Below are positions 1 to 8,325 of a stretch of DNA of 64,000 nucleotides, piece after piece (positions within the stretch are counted from its first letter, which is position 1; each line of letters begins with the position of its first letter). The stretch spans positions 5,179,535 to 5,243,534 of the forward strand of contig NZ_LFJC01000003.1 in the NCBI RefSeq assembly GCF_002776695.1. The letters are read 5' to 3'. Both the position numbers and the translations under genes were made by a program. The DNA is from Bradyrhizobium nitroreducens (lineage in GTDB: Bacteria; Pseudomonadota; Alphaproteobacteria; Rhizobiales; Xanthobacteraceae). The notes under the pieces are model-generated. The model made no database searches. It was given only the letters and a program-made list of their open reading frames with translations, and was not told the DNA's origin.

Positions 1-1
1 T

Positions 2-538
2 CAGGTCGAGACCGGGTCCGCAATCACCTGGAAATATCCGAGCTGCATCTTGCGCGGTGACAATTCGAGCGGCGAGTTCTATTCGATCGCGATCTCGAAC
101 GGCTTCCAGCAGGTCGATAGCGGCACCAAGATGATTCACCTCGGCAAGAACACGTCGAGCCGCATCATCTCCAAGGGCATCGCCGCCGGCAAGTCGCAGA
201 ACACCTATCGTGGACTGGTGACGGCGCACCGGAAAGCGACCGGCGCGCGCAACTTCACCGCCTGCGACTCGCTGCTGATCGGCGACAAATGTGGCGCGCA
301 CACCGTGCCGTATATCGAGGCCAAGAACTCCTCGGCGACGTTCGAGCACGAAGCGACGACCTCGAAGATCTCCGAGGACGTGCTGTTCTACTGCATCCAG
401 CGCGGCCTCAGCCAGGAAGAAGCGGTCGGCCTCGTCGTCAACGGCTTCGTCAAGGACGTGCTGCAGCAGCTGCCGATGGAATTCGCGGTGGAAGCGCAGA
501 AGCTGATCTCGATCTCGCTGGAAGGGAGCGTCGGATGA
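2..538 (+). CDS. sufB: SufB, Fe-S cluster scaffold subunit (5' end outside window)
   Basis: C-terminal 178 residues of SufB, the scaffold subunit of the SufBCD complex that assembles Fe-S clusters in the cytoplasm. The reading frame is open from base 2, so the gene begins before the window. The visible part starts in the conserved ITWKYPSC stretch followed by RGDNSSGEFYS, typical of the SufB core beta-helix, and ends in the usual helical tail. It is followed by sufC, sufD and sufS in the same direction, so it belongs to a suf operon placed next to nif genes, presumably to meet the Fe-S demand of nitrogenase. The identification is clear from conserved motifs and gene order. Confidence 0.95.
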   Translation, partial: QVETGSAITWKYPSCILRGDNSSGEFYSIAISNGFQQVDSGTKMIHLGKNTSSRIISKGIAAGKSQNTYRGLVTAHRKATGARNFTACDSLLIGDKCGAHTVPYIEAKNSSATFEHEATTSKISEDVLFYCIQRGLSQEEAVGLVVNGFVKDVLQQLPMEFAVEAQKLISISLEGSVG

Positions 539-572
539 CCATCTTCGAACCCAACAAGCAGGGAGATTTGTG

Positions 573-1331
573 ATGACGGCGCTCCTCGAAATCCGCGGGC
601 TCAAGGCCGAGATCGACGGTCGCCAGATTCTCAACGGGCTCGACCTCATTGTGAACAAGGGCGAGATCCACGCCATCATGGGCCCGAACGGCGCCGGCAA
701 GTCGACCTTGTCCTATGTGCTATCGGGCAAGCCGGGCTACGAAATCACCGGCGGAGAGGTGTCCTTCAACGGCGAGGATCTGCTCGCCATGGACCCCGAC
801 GAGCGGGCTGCCAAGGGACTGTTCCTGGCCTTCCAATACCCGCTCGAAATCCCGGGCGTCGCCACCTTGACGTTCCTGCGCACGGCGCTGAATGCCCAGC
901 GCAAGAAGCGCGGCGAGGAGGAGCTGTCTTCTCCCGACGTGCTGAAGCGGGTGCGCGAGCTGGCAAAGCAGCTCAGCATCGATCCCGAGATGCTGAAACG
1001 CCCGCTCAATGTCGGCTTTTCCGGCGGCGAGAAGAAGCGCAACGAGACGCTTCAGATGGCGCTGCTGGAGCCGAAGCTCTGTGTGCTCGACGAGACTGAT
1101 TCCGGTCTCGACATCGACGCATTGCGCATCGTGGCCGACGGCGTCAATCGCCTGCGCGCCGCCGATCGCGGCATGATCGTCATCACGCATTATCAGCGGC
1201 TGCTCGACTACATCGTGCCCGACGTCGTGCATGTGCTGTCGGCGGGCCGCATCGTCAAGACCGGCGGCAAGGAGCTGGCGCTGGAGCTCGAGGCGACGGG
1301 TTACGCGCAGTATCAGAGCGAGGCAGCGTGA
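573..1331 (+). CDS. sufC: SufC, ATPase of the SufBCD complex
   Basis: Cytoplasmic ABC-type ATPase that drives Fe-S assembly on SufB-SufD. The 252-residue protein shows a Walker A motif (GPNGAGKST, about residue 37), the SufC signature variant FSGGEKKRNE and a Walker B/D-loop LCVLDETDSGLD. Length is normal for the family. The ATG at 573 is preferred, with AGGGAGA about 10 bases upstream; an in-frame GTG lies directly before it at 570. It sits 34 bases after sufB and 4 bases before sufD, so the operon is tight. Confidence 0.96.
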   Translation: MTALLEIRGLKAEIDGRQILNGLDLIVNKGEIHAIMGPNGAGKSTLSYVLSGKPGYEITGGEVSFNGEDLLAMDPDERAAKGLFLAFQYPLEIPGVATLTFLRTALNAQRKKRGEEELSSPDVLKRVRELAKQLSIDPEMLKRPLNVGFSGGEKKRNETLQMALLEPKLCVLDETDSGLDIDALRIVADGVNRLRAADRGMIVITHYQRLLDYIVPDVVHVLSAGRIVKTGGKELALELEATGYAQYQSEAA

Positions 1332-1335
1332 TCCC

Positions 1336-2652
1336 ATGAATGCGGAGATCCGTCCCGTCAAGACCGCCGCCGAGATCGGCCTGGCCGATCTGTTCGCGGC
1401 CTCATGCGCGAGTCTGCCCGGTGGGCGCAACATAGAGACGGTCCGGCGCGGTGCTTTCGAACGCTTCGTGGCGCAAGGCCTGCCGCATTCCCGCGTCGAG
1501 GCCTGGAGATATACCGACCTTCGGCGCCTGGTGCGCGATGCCAAGCCGCTGGCGTCGCGGCCCGACGCAACGGCCAAGGAGGCTGCGGGCATTGCCACTG
1601 CTGCCTTTGCGAATCTCGGCTTTCGCCGGCTCCTGATCGTGAACGGCGCCTTCGTGCCCGAATTGTCGGATCTCGCCGATCTCGAACCCGGCGTCAGCAT
1701 CCGTGCCACCGTCAACGGACTCGATGCAGATGATGCGGACGGCGTGCTGGACGGCGGAGACGACGTAGCCACCGCCCTCAATACAGCGTTCGCCGCCGAT
1801 GGCGTGATCATCGCGATCGATCCCGGTGTAGTCGTGACGCGGCCGATCCATCTGGCGTTCGTGACCACGGCCGCCACACCTGCCGCGATGTTCACGCGGT
1901 CTTCGCTGAAGATTGGGGCCGGCGCCGGCGTCACGTTGATCGAGACGCATGAGGGGCCGGATCGGTCCGACTATCAGGTCAATACCGCGCTTCGGACGAT
2001 CGTCGGAGATGGTGCCCGGCTCGACCACGTCAAGGTCACCTCGGAAGGCGGCGCTGCGCTGCATATCGCAACGTTGCAGGCCGAGATCGGGGCGGAAGCG
2101 GTTTACAGCGAATTCGGCCTTGTCACCGGCGGCGCCGTCGTGCGCAACCAGCTCTTTCTCAAGCTTGCAGGCGAGGGGACCATCGCCAATGTTCACCAGG
2201 CGAGCCTTCTGGCCGGCCGTCAGCACGCGGACATCACGCTCACCGTCGATCATGTTGCAGCCGGCTCGCAGAGCCGGGAAGTGTTCAAGGCCGTGGTCGA
2301 CGACGAGGCGCGCGCGGTTTTCCAGGGCAAGATCACGGTGCGGCAGGGTGCACAGCAGACGGACGCCAGGATGATGGCGCGGGCGCTGCTCCTGTCCGAC
2401 GAGGCCGTCGCCAACTGCAAGCCGGAGCTGGAAATCTTCGCCGACGATGTGCAGTGCGGGCACGGAACCACCACGGGCGCGCTGGACGACCAGTTGAAAT
2501 TCTATTTGATGGCCCGGGGTATTCCGGAAAAAGAGGCCGAAGCGCTGCTGATCCAGGCCTTTGTCGGCGAGGTGATCGATGCCATCGCGCGCGACGATCT
2601 GCGCGAGGCGCTATCGGGCAGGATGCTCGACTGGCTCAAGGGGCGGGAATGA
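1336..2652 (+). CDS. sufD: SufD, Fe-S cluster assembly subunit
   Basis: SufD pairs with SufB to form the Fe-S scaffold and is needed for iron acquisition. The 438-residue product has the SufB/D beta-helix core and the C-terminal conserved segment with CGHGTTTGAL and a DQLKFYLMARGI-like stretch. The ATG at 1336 starts 4 bases after the sufC stop. An in-frame extension to 1231 exists but would overlap sufC by about 100 bases, so the shorter start is chosen. The next gene, sufS, begins 4 bases downstream. Confidence 0.95.
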   Translation: MNAEIRPVKTAAEIGLADLFAASCASLPGGRNIETVRRGAFERFVAQGLPHSRVEAWRYTDLRRLVRDAKPLASRPDATAKEAAGIATAAFANLGFRRLLIVNGAFVPELSDLADLEPGVSIRATVNGLDADDADGVLDGGDDVATALNTAFAADGVIIAIDPGVVVTRPIHLAFVTTAATPAAMFTRSSLKIGAGAGVTLIETHEGPDRSDYQVNTALRTIVGDGARLDHVKVTSEGGAALHIATLQAEIGAEAVYSEFGLVTGGAVVRNQLFLKLAGEGTIANVHQASLLAGRQHADITLTVDHVAAGSQSREVFKAVVDDEARAVFQGKITVRQGAQQTDARMMARALLLSDEAVANCKPELEIFADDVQCGHGTTTGALDDQLKFYLMARGIPEKEAEALLIQAFVGEVIDAIARDDLREALSGRMLDWLKGRE

Positions 2653-2656
2653 TCCC

Positions 2657-3898
2657 ATGCATCCGGCAGTGAGCAACGGAAGCTATGACGTCGATCGTGT
2701 CCGTCAGGACTTTCCGATCCTGTCGATGCAGGTCCACGGCAAACCTCTGGTCTATCTCGACAACGCCGCCTCGGCCCAGAAGCCGAGAGCGGTGCTGGAC
2801 CGGCTGACCGAGGCCTACACCAGCGAATACGCCAATGTGCATCGAGGCCTGCATTACCTCGCCAATGCGGCCACGGAGGCTTATGAGGGCGCGCGCGACA
2901 AGGTCGCCAGGTTCCTCAATGCGGAGCGGCGCGAGGAGATCATCTTCACCCGCGGTGCGACGGAGGCGATCAATCTCGTGGCGCAGACCTTTGGCCGGGA
3001 GCGGATCGGCGAGGGTGACGAGATCGTGCTCTCGATCATGGAGCACCACGCCAACATCGTGCCCTGGCACTTCCTGCGCGAGCGCCAGGGCGCCGTGATC
3101 AGATGGGCGCCGGTTGACGACCACGGCAATTTCCTGATCGACGAGTTCGAGAAGCTGCTCAACGCACGGACCAGGCTGGTCGCGATCACCCAAATGTCGA
3201 ACGTGCTGGGCAGCGTCGTTCCGGTCAAGGAGGTCGTGCGCCTGGCGCATGCGCGCGGGATTCCCGTGCTGGTCGATGGCTCCCAGGCCGCCGTCCACAT
3301 GGACGTCGACGTTCGCGATATCGACTGCGACTTCTACGCCATCACGGGACACAAGCTCTACGGACCGACCGGAATCGGCGCGCTCTACGGCAAGTTTGAG
3401 CATCTCGCAACCATGCCGCCATTCAATGGCGGCGGTGAGATGATCCGCGAGGTCTCATGCGACGCCGTCAGCTATGGCGAGCCGCCGCACCGCTTCGAAG
3501 CCGGAACGCCGCCGATCGTGCAGGCCATCGGCCTCGGCGCCGCCATCGACTATGTCCAATCCATCGGCAAGGCGCGGATCCGCAAGCACGAGAACAGCCT
3601 GCTGGCCTATGCCCAGGAGCGGCTGCGCGGGATCAATTCGTTGCGGATCATCGGGACGGCCGCCGACAAGGGGCCGGTCGTGTCGTTCGAGATGAACAAC
3701 GCCCATGCTCACGACTTCGCGACCGTCATCGACCGCTCCGGCGTTGCGGTGCGGGCTGGCACCCATTGTGCGATGCCGCTGCTCGATCGCTTCGGCGTGA
3801 CCGCGACCTGCCGTGCGTCGTTCGCACTCTACAACACCATGGACGAGGTCGACGCGCTCGCCGAGGCCCTGACCAGGGCGCAGGAGCTGTTCTCATGA
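2657..3898 (+). CDS. sufS: SufS, group II cysteine desulfurase
   Basis: PLP enzyme that removes sulfur from L-cysteine as a persulfide and passes it to SufE for Fe-S assembly. In this 413-residue protein the PLP lysine lies in GHKLYG (Lys233) and the catalytic cysteine in AGTHCAMP (Cys371); the RAGTHCA context with a short catalytic loop is typical of group II SufS rather than NifS. A separate NifS lies at 16.5 kb, so the island encodes two desulfurases. The stop codon overlaps the start of the NifZ-like gene (ATGA), suggesting translational coupling. Confidence 0.95.
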   Translation: MHPAVSNGSYDVDRVRQDFPILSMQVHGKPLVYLDNAASAQKPRAVLDRLTEAYTSEYANVHRGLHYLANAATEAYEGARDKVARFLNAERREEIIFTRGATEAINLVAQTFGRERIGEGDEIVLSIMEHHANIVPWHFLRERQGAVIRWAPVDDHGNFLIDEFEKLLNARTRLVAITQMSNVLGSVVPVKEVVRLAHARGIPVLVDGSQAAVHMDVDVRDIDCDFYAITGHKLYGPTGIGALYGKFEHLATMPPFNGGGEMIREVSCDAVSYGEPPHRFEAGTPPIVQAIGLGAAIDYVQSIGKARIRKHENSLLAYAQERLRGINSLRIIGTAADKGPVVSFEMNNAHAHDFATVIDRSGVAVRAGTHCAMPLLDRFGVTATCRASFALYNTMDEVDALAEALTRAQELFS

Positions 3899-4248
3899 GT
3901 GACCAGATCGCCGCCAGGCGACGGCCCGCCGAGTCGCGGCCCGTCGCCCGCGTTGTCTGCGATGCCCATCAGCGCCAGATGGCGCGAAACATGGAACGGC
4001 GCTTCACCGGCGAGTTTTCACCCGGCGAGCCGGTCCGCGCCGCGGCCCTGATCAGGAACGACGGCATGTATCCGCACAAGGATATCGGCGAGCCGCTGGT
4101 GCATCCCGGCGACGCCGGCATCGTCCGCGAGAGCTGGCGCTTTCTCGGCGAGGTTTACTACACGGTCGAGTTCGTGGCCCAAGCGGTGTTCGTCATCATG
4201 CGCGGCCGCGAGATGGTCCGGATCGGAACGGCGTTCGACGTCGGCTGA
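3895..4248 (+). CDS. NifZ-domain protein coupled to sufS
   Basis: Small cytoplasmic protein of 117 residues. After about 45 polar residues it shows the NifZ core: a GEPVRAAALIRNDGMYPHKDIG-type segment, then GDAGIV and a YYTVEFV strand. NifZ proteins assist P-cluster maturation of the MoFe protein in Azotobacter. Its start overlaps the sufS stop by 4 bases, so it is probably translated together with the desulfurase. Two further NifZ-type genes occur at 22.4-23.0 kb. NifZ family membership is seen from motifs; a specific role beside SufS is inference. Confidence 0.8.
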   Translation: MSDQIAARRRPAESRPVARVVCDAHQRQMARNMERRFTGEFSPGEPVRAAALIRNDGMYPHKDIGEPLVHPGDAGIVRESWRFLGEVYYTVEFVAQAVFVIMRGREMVRIGTAFDVG

Positions 4249-4265
4249 CGATCCCCCCCGGGGCG

Positions 4266-4718
4266 TCAGACGGCCTCCGCCAACGCGGCTGCCGCATCCG
4301 CCCGCATCCGGACCACCATCGACCGGAAGCCGTTCGAGCGTTGCGGCGTCAGGTGCTCGCCGAGGCCGAGCCGCTCGAACAAGGCGAGGGGATTTTCTCC
4401 GGTGATCTCCGCCGCGGATCGGCCCGACAGGAGCGCAATCAGAATCGCGACCAGGCCGCGGACAATATGGGCGTCGCTGTCTCCGGCAAAGGTGAGGAGC
4501 GGCCGTCCGTTCCGATGCTCGACGGTGGTTGCCAGCCAGACCTGGCTGACGCAGCCCTGCACCTTGTTCGCGTCCGTGCGCTGCGCCTCGGGAAAGGCGG
4601 GCAGCTTGCGTCCGAGCTCGATGACATAGCGATAGCGGTCGTCCCATTCCTCGAGGAGTGAGAAGTTCTCGGTGATGTCCTCGATCGGTGTCGGTCGGGA
4701 AGCGGTTTCAAGCGGCAT
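4266..4718 (-). CDS. sufE: SufE, sulfur acceptor protein
   Basis: SufE accepts persulfide sulfur from SufS and stimulates its activity. The 150-residue protein has the acceptor cysteine in VQGCVSQVW (Cys56) and a DITENFSLLEEWDDRYRY-like N-terminus typical of the family. The start at 4718 is the ATG before PLETASRP; upstream in-frame extensions have no family similarity. It is convergent with the sufBCDS-nifZ operon and divergent from nifD. A sigma-54 type promoter on this strand (4750-4765) and two NifA sites shared with nifD suggest induction under nitrogen-fixing conditions. Confidence 0.93.
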   Translation of the reverse strand: MPLETASRPTPIEDITENFSLLEEWDDRYRYVIELGRKLPAFPEAQRTDANKVQGCVSQVWLATTVEHRNGRPLLTFAGDSDAHIVRGLVAILIALLSGRSAAEITGENPLALFERLGLGEHLTPQRSNGFRSMVVRMRADAAAALAEAV

Positions 4719-4749
4719 GTTCGCCTCGATGCGTTGGTGAGATGCATCA

Positions 4750-4765
4750 AGCAAGCTCCATACCG
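4750..4765 (-). promoter_or_regulatory. Sigma-54 -24/-12 promoter for sufE
   Basis: On the minus strand the sequence CGGTATGGAGCTTGCT carries GG and GC dinucleotides separated by exactly 10 bases, the sigma-54 spacing, with an intact TTGC. It lies about 32 bases upstream of the sufE start and 60-130 bases from the two NifA sites at 4828 and 4878. The -24 element starts CGG rather than TGG. Confidence 0.6.
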
Positions 4766-4827
4766 CGGCCCGATCGACGTCTCCGTGCAGGAAAATGCAT
4801 GTTCGATGCCGTCCGGCAGCGGCGCAT

Positions 4828-4843
4828 TGTTTCGTTCCGGACA
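4828..4843. promoter_or_regulatory. NifA upstream activator sequence (UAS)
   Basis: TGT-N10-ACA, the consensus NifA binding site. It lies about 125 bases upstream of the nifD sigma-54 promoter and can also serve the divergent sufE promoter. Confidence 0.7.
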
Positions 4844-4877
4844 GCCATCCGCGTACGCGCATGTCGACATGATGCGA

Positions 4878-4893
4878 TGTCGGGTTTGCAACA
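4878..4893. promoter_or_regulatory. NifA upstream activator sequence (UAS)
   Basis: Second TGT-N10-ACA in the sufE-nifD interval, about 75 bases before the nifD -24 element. A pair of sites with 50-base centre-to-centre spacing is a common arrangement at strong nif promoters. Confidence 0.75.
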
Positions 4894-4952
4894 ATAGAAA
4901 GCTTCCAAGCTATCTGTCTCCAATCGCTTCGTTTTTCGACGTGGGGACACGC

Positions 4953-4968
4953 TGGCACACTCGTTGCA
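4953..4968 (+). promoter_or_regulatory. Sigma-54 promoter of nifDKENX
   Basis: TGGCACACTCGTTGCA: GG and GC separated by 10 bases, with intact TGGCAC and TTGCA elements. It implies a 5' leader of roughly 90 bases before nifD. Confidence 0.9.
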
Positions 4969-5067
4969 AAAGTCCTTGTGCAAGGCGACCTCGCGGAGAG
5001 ATCGCGAGAGCGGCGCGCCGGTTGAGGCGTCCGATCGTTCACACAGGGATAACCGAGGGATATTCGT

Positions 5068-6570
5068 ATGAGCCTAGCAACCACCGAGAGCGTTGCCGAG
5101 ATCAAGGCCCGCAACAAGCAACTGATCGACGAGGTCTTGAAGGTCTATCCGGAGAAGACCGCAAAGCGCCGCGCCAAGCACCTCAACGTGCACGAAGCCG
5201 GCAAGTCCGATTGCGGCGTCAAGTCGAACCTGAAGTCCATTCCCGGCGTGATGACCATTCGCGGCTGCGCCTACGCCGGCTCCAAGGGCGTGGTGTGGGG
5301 TCCGATCAAGGACATGATCCACATCAGCCACGGCCCGGTCGGCTGCGGCCAGTATTCCTGGGCGGCCCGGCGCAACTACTACATCGGCACGACCGGCATC
5401 GACACCTTCGTCACCATGCAGTTCACCTCCGACTTCCAGGAGAAGGACATCGTGTTCGGCGGCGACAAGAAGCTCGCCAAGATCATCGACGAGATCCAGG
5501 AGCTGTTTCCGCTCAACCACGGCATCACCATTCAGTCGGAGTGCCCGATCGGCCTGATCGGCGACGACATCGAGGCGGTGTCGAAGGTGAAGTCCAAGGA
5601 GTACGACGGCAAGACCATCGTTCCGGTCCGCTGCGAAGGCTTCCGCGGCGTCTCGCAGTCGCTGGGCCATCACATCGCCAACGACGCGGTGCGGGACTGG
5701 ATCTTCGACAAGGTCTCGCCGGAAGCCAAGCCCACGTTCGAAGCCACGCCCTATGACGTCGCGATCATCGGCGACTACAACATCGGCGGCGACGCCTGGT
5801 CATCGCGCATCCTGCTCGAGGAGATGGGCCTGCGCGTGATCGCGCAATGGTCGGGCGACGGCAGCCTCGCCGAGCTCGAAGCGACGCCCAAGGCGAAGCT
5901 CAACGTCCTGCACTGCTACCGCTCCATGAACTACATCTCCCGCCACATGGAGGAGAAGTTCGGTATCCCCTGGTGCGAGTACAATTTCTTCGGTCCCTCC
6001 AAGATCGCGGAATCGCTGCGCAAGATCGCCAGCTTCTTCGACGACAAGATCAAGGAAGGCGCCGAGCGCGTCATCGCCAAGTACCAACCGCTGATGGATG
6101 CGGTGATCGCGAAATATCGCCCGCGCCTCGAAGGCAAGACCGTGATGCTGTTCGTCGGCGGCTTGCGTCCCCGCCACGTGATCGGCGCCTATGAGGACCT
6201 CGGCATGGAGGTGGTCGGCACCGGCTACGAGTTCGGCCACAACGACGACTACCAGCGCACCGCCCAGCACTACGTCAAGGACGGCACGCTGATCTATGAC
6301 GACGTCACCGGCTACGAGTTCGAGCGCTTCGTCGAGAAGATCCAGCCCGACCTCGTCGGCTCGGGCATCAAGGAGAAGTACGTCTTCCAGAAGATGGGCG
6401 TGCCGTTCCGGCAGATGCACTCCTGGGACTATTCCGGTCCCTATCACGGCTATGACGGGTTCGCGATCTTCGCCCGCGACATGGACATGGCGATCAACTC
6501 CCCGATCTGGAAGAAGACCAAGGCACCCTGGAAGGATGCCCCGCGGCCGAGCCTGATGGCGGCGGAATAA
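5068..6570 (+). CDS. nifD: NifD, nitrogenase MoFe protein alpha chain
   Basis: Alpha subunit of dinitrogenase, the site of N2 reduction. In this 500-residue protein the P-cluster cysteines are seen in RGCAYAG (Cys67), GPVGCGQ (Cys93) and SECPIGL (Cys159). The FeMo-cofactor ligands are Cys283 in LHCYRSMN and His451 in QMHSWDYSGPYHG. Length and motifs are normal. It is the first gene of nifDKENX, driven by the sigma-54 promoter at 4953 with two NifA sites. nifH is 26 kb away, the split arrangement known in Bradyrhizobium. A strong hairpin separates it from nifK. Confidence 0.99.
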   Translation: MSLATTESVAEIKARNKQLIDEVLKVYPEKTAKRRAKHLNVHEAGKSDCGVKSNLKSIPGVMTIRGCAYAGSKGVVWGPIKDMIHISHGPVGCGQYSWAARRNYYIGTTGIDTFVTMQFTSDFQEKDIVFGGDKKLAKIIDEIQELFPLNHGITIQSECPIGLIGDDIEAVSKVKSKEYDGKTIVPVRCEGFRGVSQSLGHHIANDAVRDWIFDKVSPEAKPTFEATPYDVAIIGDYNIGGDAWSSRILLEEMGLRVIAQWSGDGSLAELEATPKAKLNVLHCYRSMNYISRHMEEKFGIPWCEYNFFGPSKIAESLRKIASFFDDKIKEGAERVIAKYQPLMDAVIAKYRPRLEGKTVMLFVGGLRPRHVIGAYEDLGMEVVGTGYEFGHNDDYQRTAQHYVKDGTLIYDDVTGYEFERFVEKIQPDLVGSGIKEKYVFQKMGVPFRQMHSWDYSGPYHGYDGFAIFARDMDMAINSPIWKKTKAPWKDAPRPSLMAAE

Positions 6571-6581
6571 CAGCAAGCTCT

Positions 6582-6606
6582 GGCTCCTCCGGCTTGCGGA
6601 GGAGCC
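6582..6606 (+). terminator. Hairpin between nifD and nifK
   Basis: Perfect 10-bp GC-rich stem (GGCTCCTCCG/CGGAGGAGCC) with a 5-base loop, starting 11 bases after the nifD stop. There is no U-tract after it, so it more likely protects the 3' end of the nifD message or adjusts nifD:nifK ratio than acts as a full terminator. Confidence 0.7.
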
Positions 6607-6646
6607 CGGACAGGCGATCGAACACGAATCCAACAAAGGTGCCACG

Positions 6647-8206
6647 ATGACACAGAATGCCGAACACGTGCTCGATCACTTCGAGCTGTTCCGAGGTCCG
6701 GAATACCAGCAGATGCTGGCCAACAAGAAAGCCCTGTTCGAGAATCCGCACGATCCGGTGGAAGTCGAGCGGATCAGGGAATGGGCCAAGACGCCCGAAT
6801 ATCGTGAGAAGAACTTTGCCCGGGAAGCGCTGACCGTCAACCCCGCCAAGGCCTGCCAGCCGCTCGGCGCGGTGTTCGTCGCCGTCGGTTTCGAAGGCAC
6901 GCTGCCCTTCGTGCACGGCTCGCAGGGCTGCGTCGCCTACTACCGCAGCCATCTGTCGCGGCATTTCAAGGAGCCGAGCTCCTGCGTCTCCTCGTCGATG
7001 ACGGAAGACGCGGCCGTGTTCGGCGGTCTGAACAACATGATCGACGGGCTCGCCAACACCTACAATATGTACAAGCCGAAGATGATCGCGGTCTCCACCA
7101 CCTGCATGGCGGAAGTGATCGGCGACGACCTCAACGCCTTCATCAAGACGTCCAAGGAGAAGGGCTCGGTCCCGGCCGAATTCGACGTTCCATTCGCCCA
7201 CACGCCCGCCTTCGTCGGCAGCCACGTCACCGGCTATGACAATGCGCTGAAGGGCATTCTGGAGCACTTCTGGGACGGCAAAGCCGGCACTGCACCGAAA
7301 CTGGAGCGGAAGGAGAACGGCAAGGTCAACTTCATCGGCGGCTTCGACGGCTACACCGTCGGCAACATCCGCGAGATCAAGCGCATCTTCGAGCTGATGG
7401 GGATCGAGTACACCATCCTCGCCGACAACAGCGACGTATTCGACACCCCGACCGACGGCGAGTTCCGCATGTATGACGGCGGCACCACGCTGGAGGACGC
7501 CGCGAACGCGATCCACGCCAAGGCGACCATCTCAATGCAGCAATACTGCACCGAGAAGACGCTGCCGTTCATCGCGGGGCATGGTCACGAGGTTGCGGCC
7601 TTCAACCATCCCGTCGGCGTCAGCGCCACCGACGACTTTCTGATGACGCTGTCGCGTATCACCGGCAAGCCGATCGCGAAGGCCCTGGAGCAGGAGCGCG
7701 GCCGTCTCGTCGATGCCATGGCCGACTCCAGCGCGCATATCCACGGCAAGAAGTTCGCGATCTACGGCGATCCGGACCTCTGCTACGGACTTGCGGCGTT
7801 CCTGCTCGAGCTCGGGGCCGAGCCGACCCACGTGCTCTCCACCAACGGCAACAAGGCCTGGGCGGAGAAGATGGATGCACTGTTCGCGAGCTCGCCGTTC
7901 GGCAAGAACTGCCATGCCTATCCCGGCAAGGATCTCTGGCACATGCGCTCGCTGCTGTTCACCGAGCCAGTCGATTTCCTGATCGGCAACACCTACGGCA
8001 AGTATCTGGAGCGCGACACCGGCACGCCGCTGATCCGCATCGGTTTCCCGGTGTTCGATCGCCACCATCACCATCGCTATCCGGTGTGGGGCTATCAGGG
8101 CGGTATGAACGTTCTGGTCAAGATTCTCGACAAGATATTCGACGAGATCGACAAGAACACCAACGTTCCCGCCAAGACCGACTACAGCTTCGACATCATC
8201 CGTTGA
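6647..8206 (+). CDS. nifK: NifK, nitrogenase MoFe protein beta chain
   Basis: Beta subunit of dinitrogenase, which shares the P-cluster with NifD. The 519-residue protein has P-cluster cysteines in AKACQPLG (about residue 70), SQGCVAY (about 95) and STTCMAEVIGDD (about 153), and the conserved C-terminal FPVFDRHHHHRYPVWGYQGG region. The start ATG at 6647 follows the nifD hairpin by 40 bases. Length is normal. It ends before a second strong hairpin that precedes nifE. Confidence 0.99.
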   Translation: MTQNAEHVLDHFELFRGPEYQQMLANKKALFENPHDPVEVERIREWAKTPEYREKNFAREALTVNPAKACQPLGAVFVAVGFEGTLPFVHGSQGCVAYYRSHLSRHFKEPSSCVSSSMTEDAAVFGGLNNMIDGLANTYNMYKPKMIAVSTTCMAEVIGDDLNAFIKTSKEKGSVPAEFDVPFAHTPAFVGSHVTGYDNALKGILEHFWDGKAGTAPKLERKENGKVNFIGGFDGYTVGNIREIKRIFELMGIEYTILADNSDVFDTPTDGEFRMYDGGTTLEDAANAIHAKATISMQQYCTEKTLPFIAGHGHEVAAFNHPVGVSATDDFLMTLSRITGKPIAKALEQERGRLVDAMADSSAHIHGKKFAIYGDPDLCYGLAAFLLELGAEPTHVLSTNGNKAWAEKMDALFASSPFGKNCHAYPGKDLWHMRSLLFTEPVDFLIGNTYGKYLERDTGTPLIRIGFPVFDRHHHHRYPVWGYQGGMNVLVKILDKIFDEIDKNTNVPAKTDYSFDIIR

Positions 8207-8218
8207 TGCGAGGGAGAC

Positions 8219-8249
8219 CTGCCGCCGCCTCATTTGCGGGCGGCGGCAG
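8219..8249 (+). terminator. Hairpin between nifK and nifE
   Basis: Perfect 11-bp stem CTGCCGCCGCC/GGCGGCGGCAG with a 9-base loop, 12 bases after the nifK stop and 76 bases before nifE. No U-tract follows. It probably attenuates or stabilises the message, lowering nifEN relative to nifDK. Confidence 0.7.
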
Positions 8250-8325
8250 ACGACCAGTCTAGCCAGAGCGATCGAGACTGCGGGGCGACGTGCTCGCGCA
8301 GCGGGTCCAAGAACGGGAGAGACGA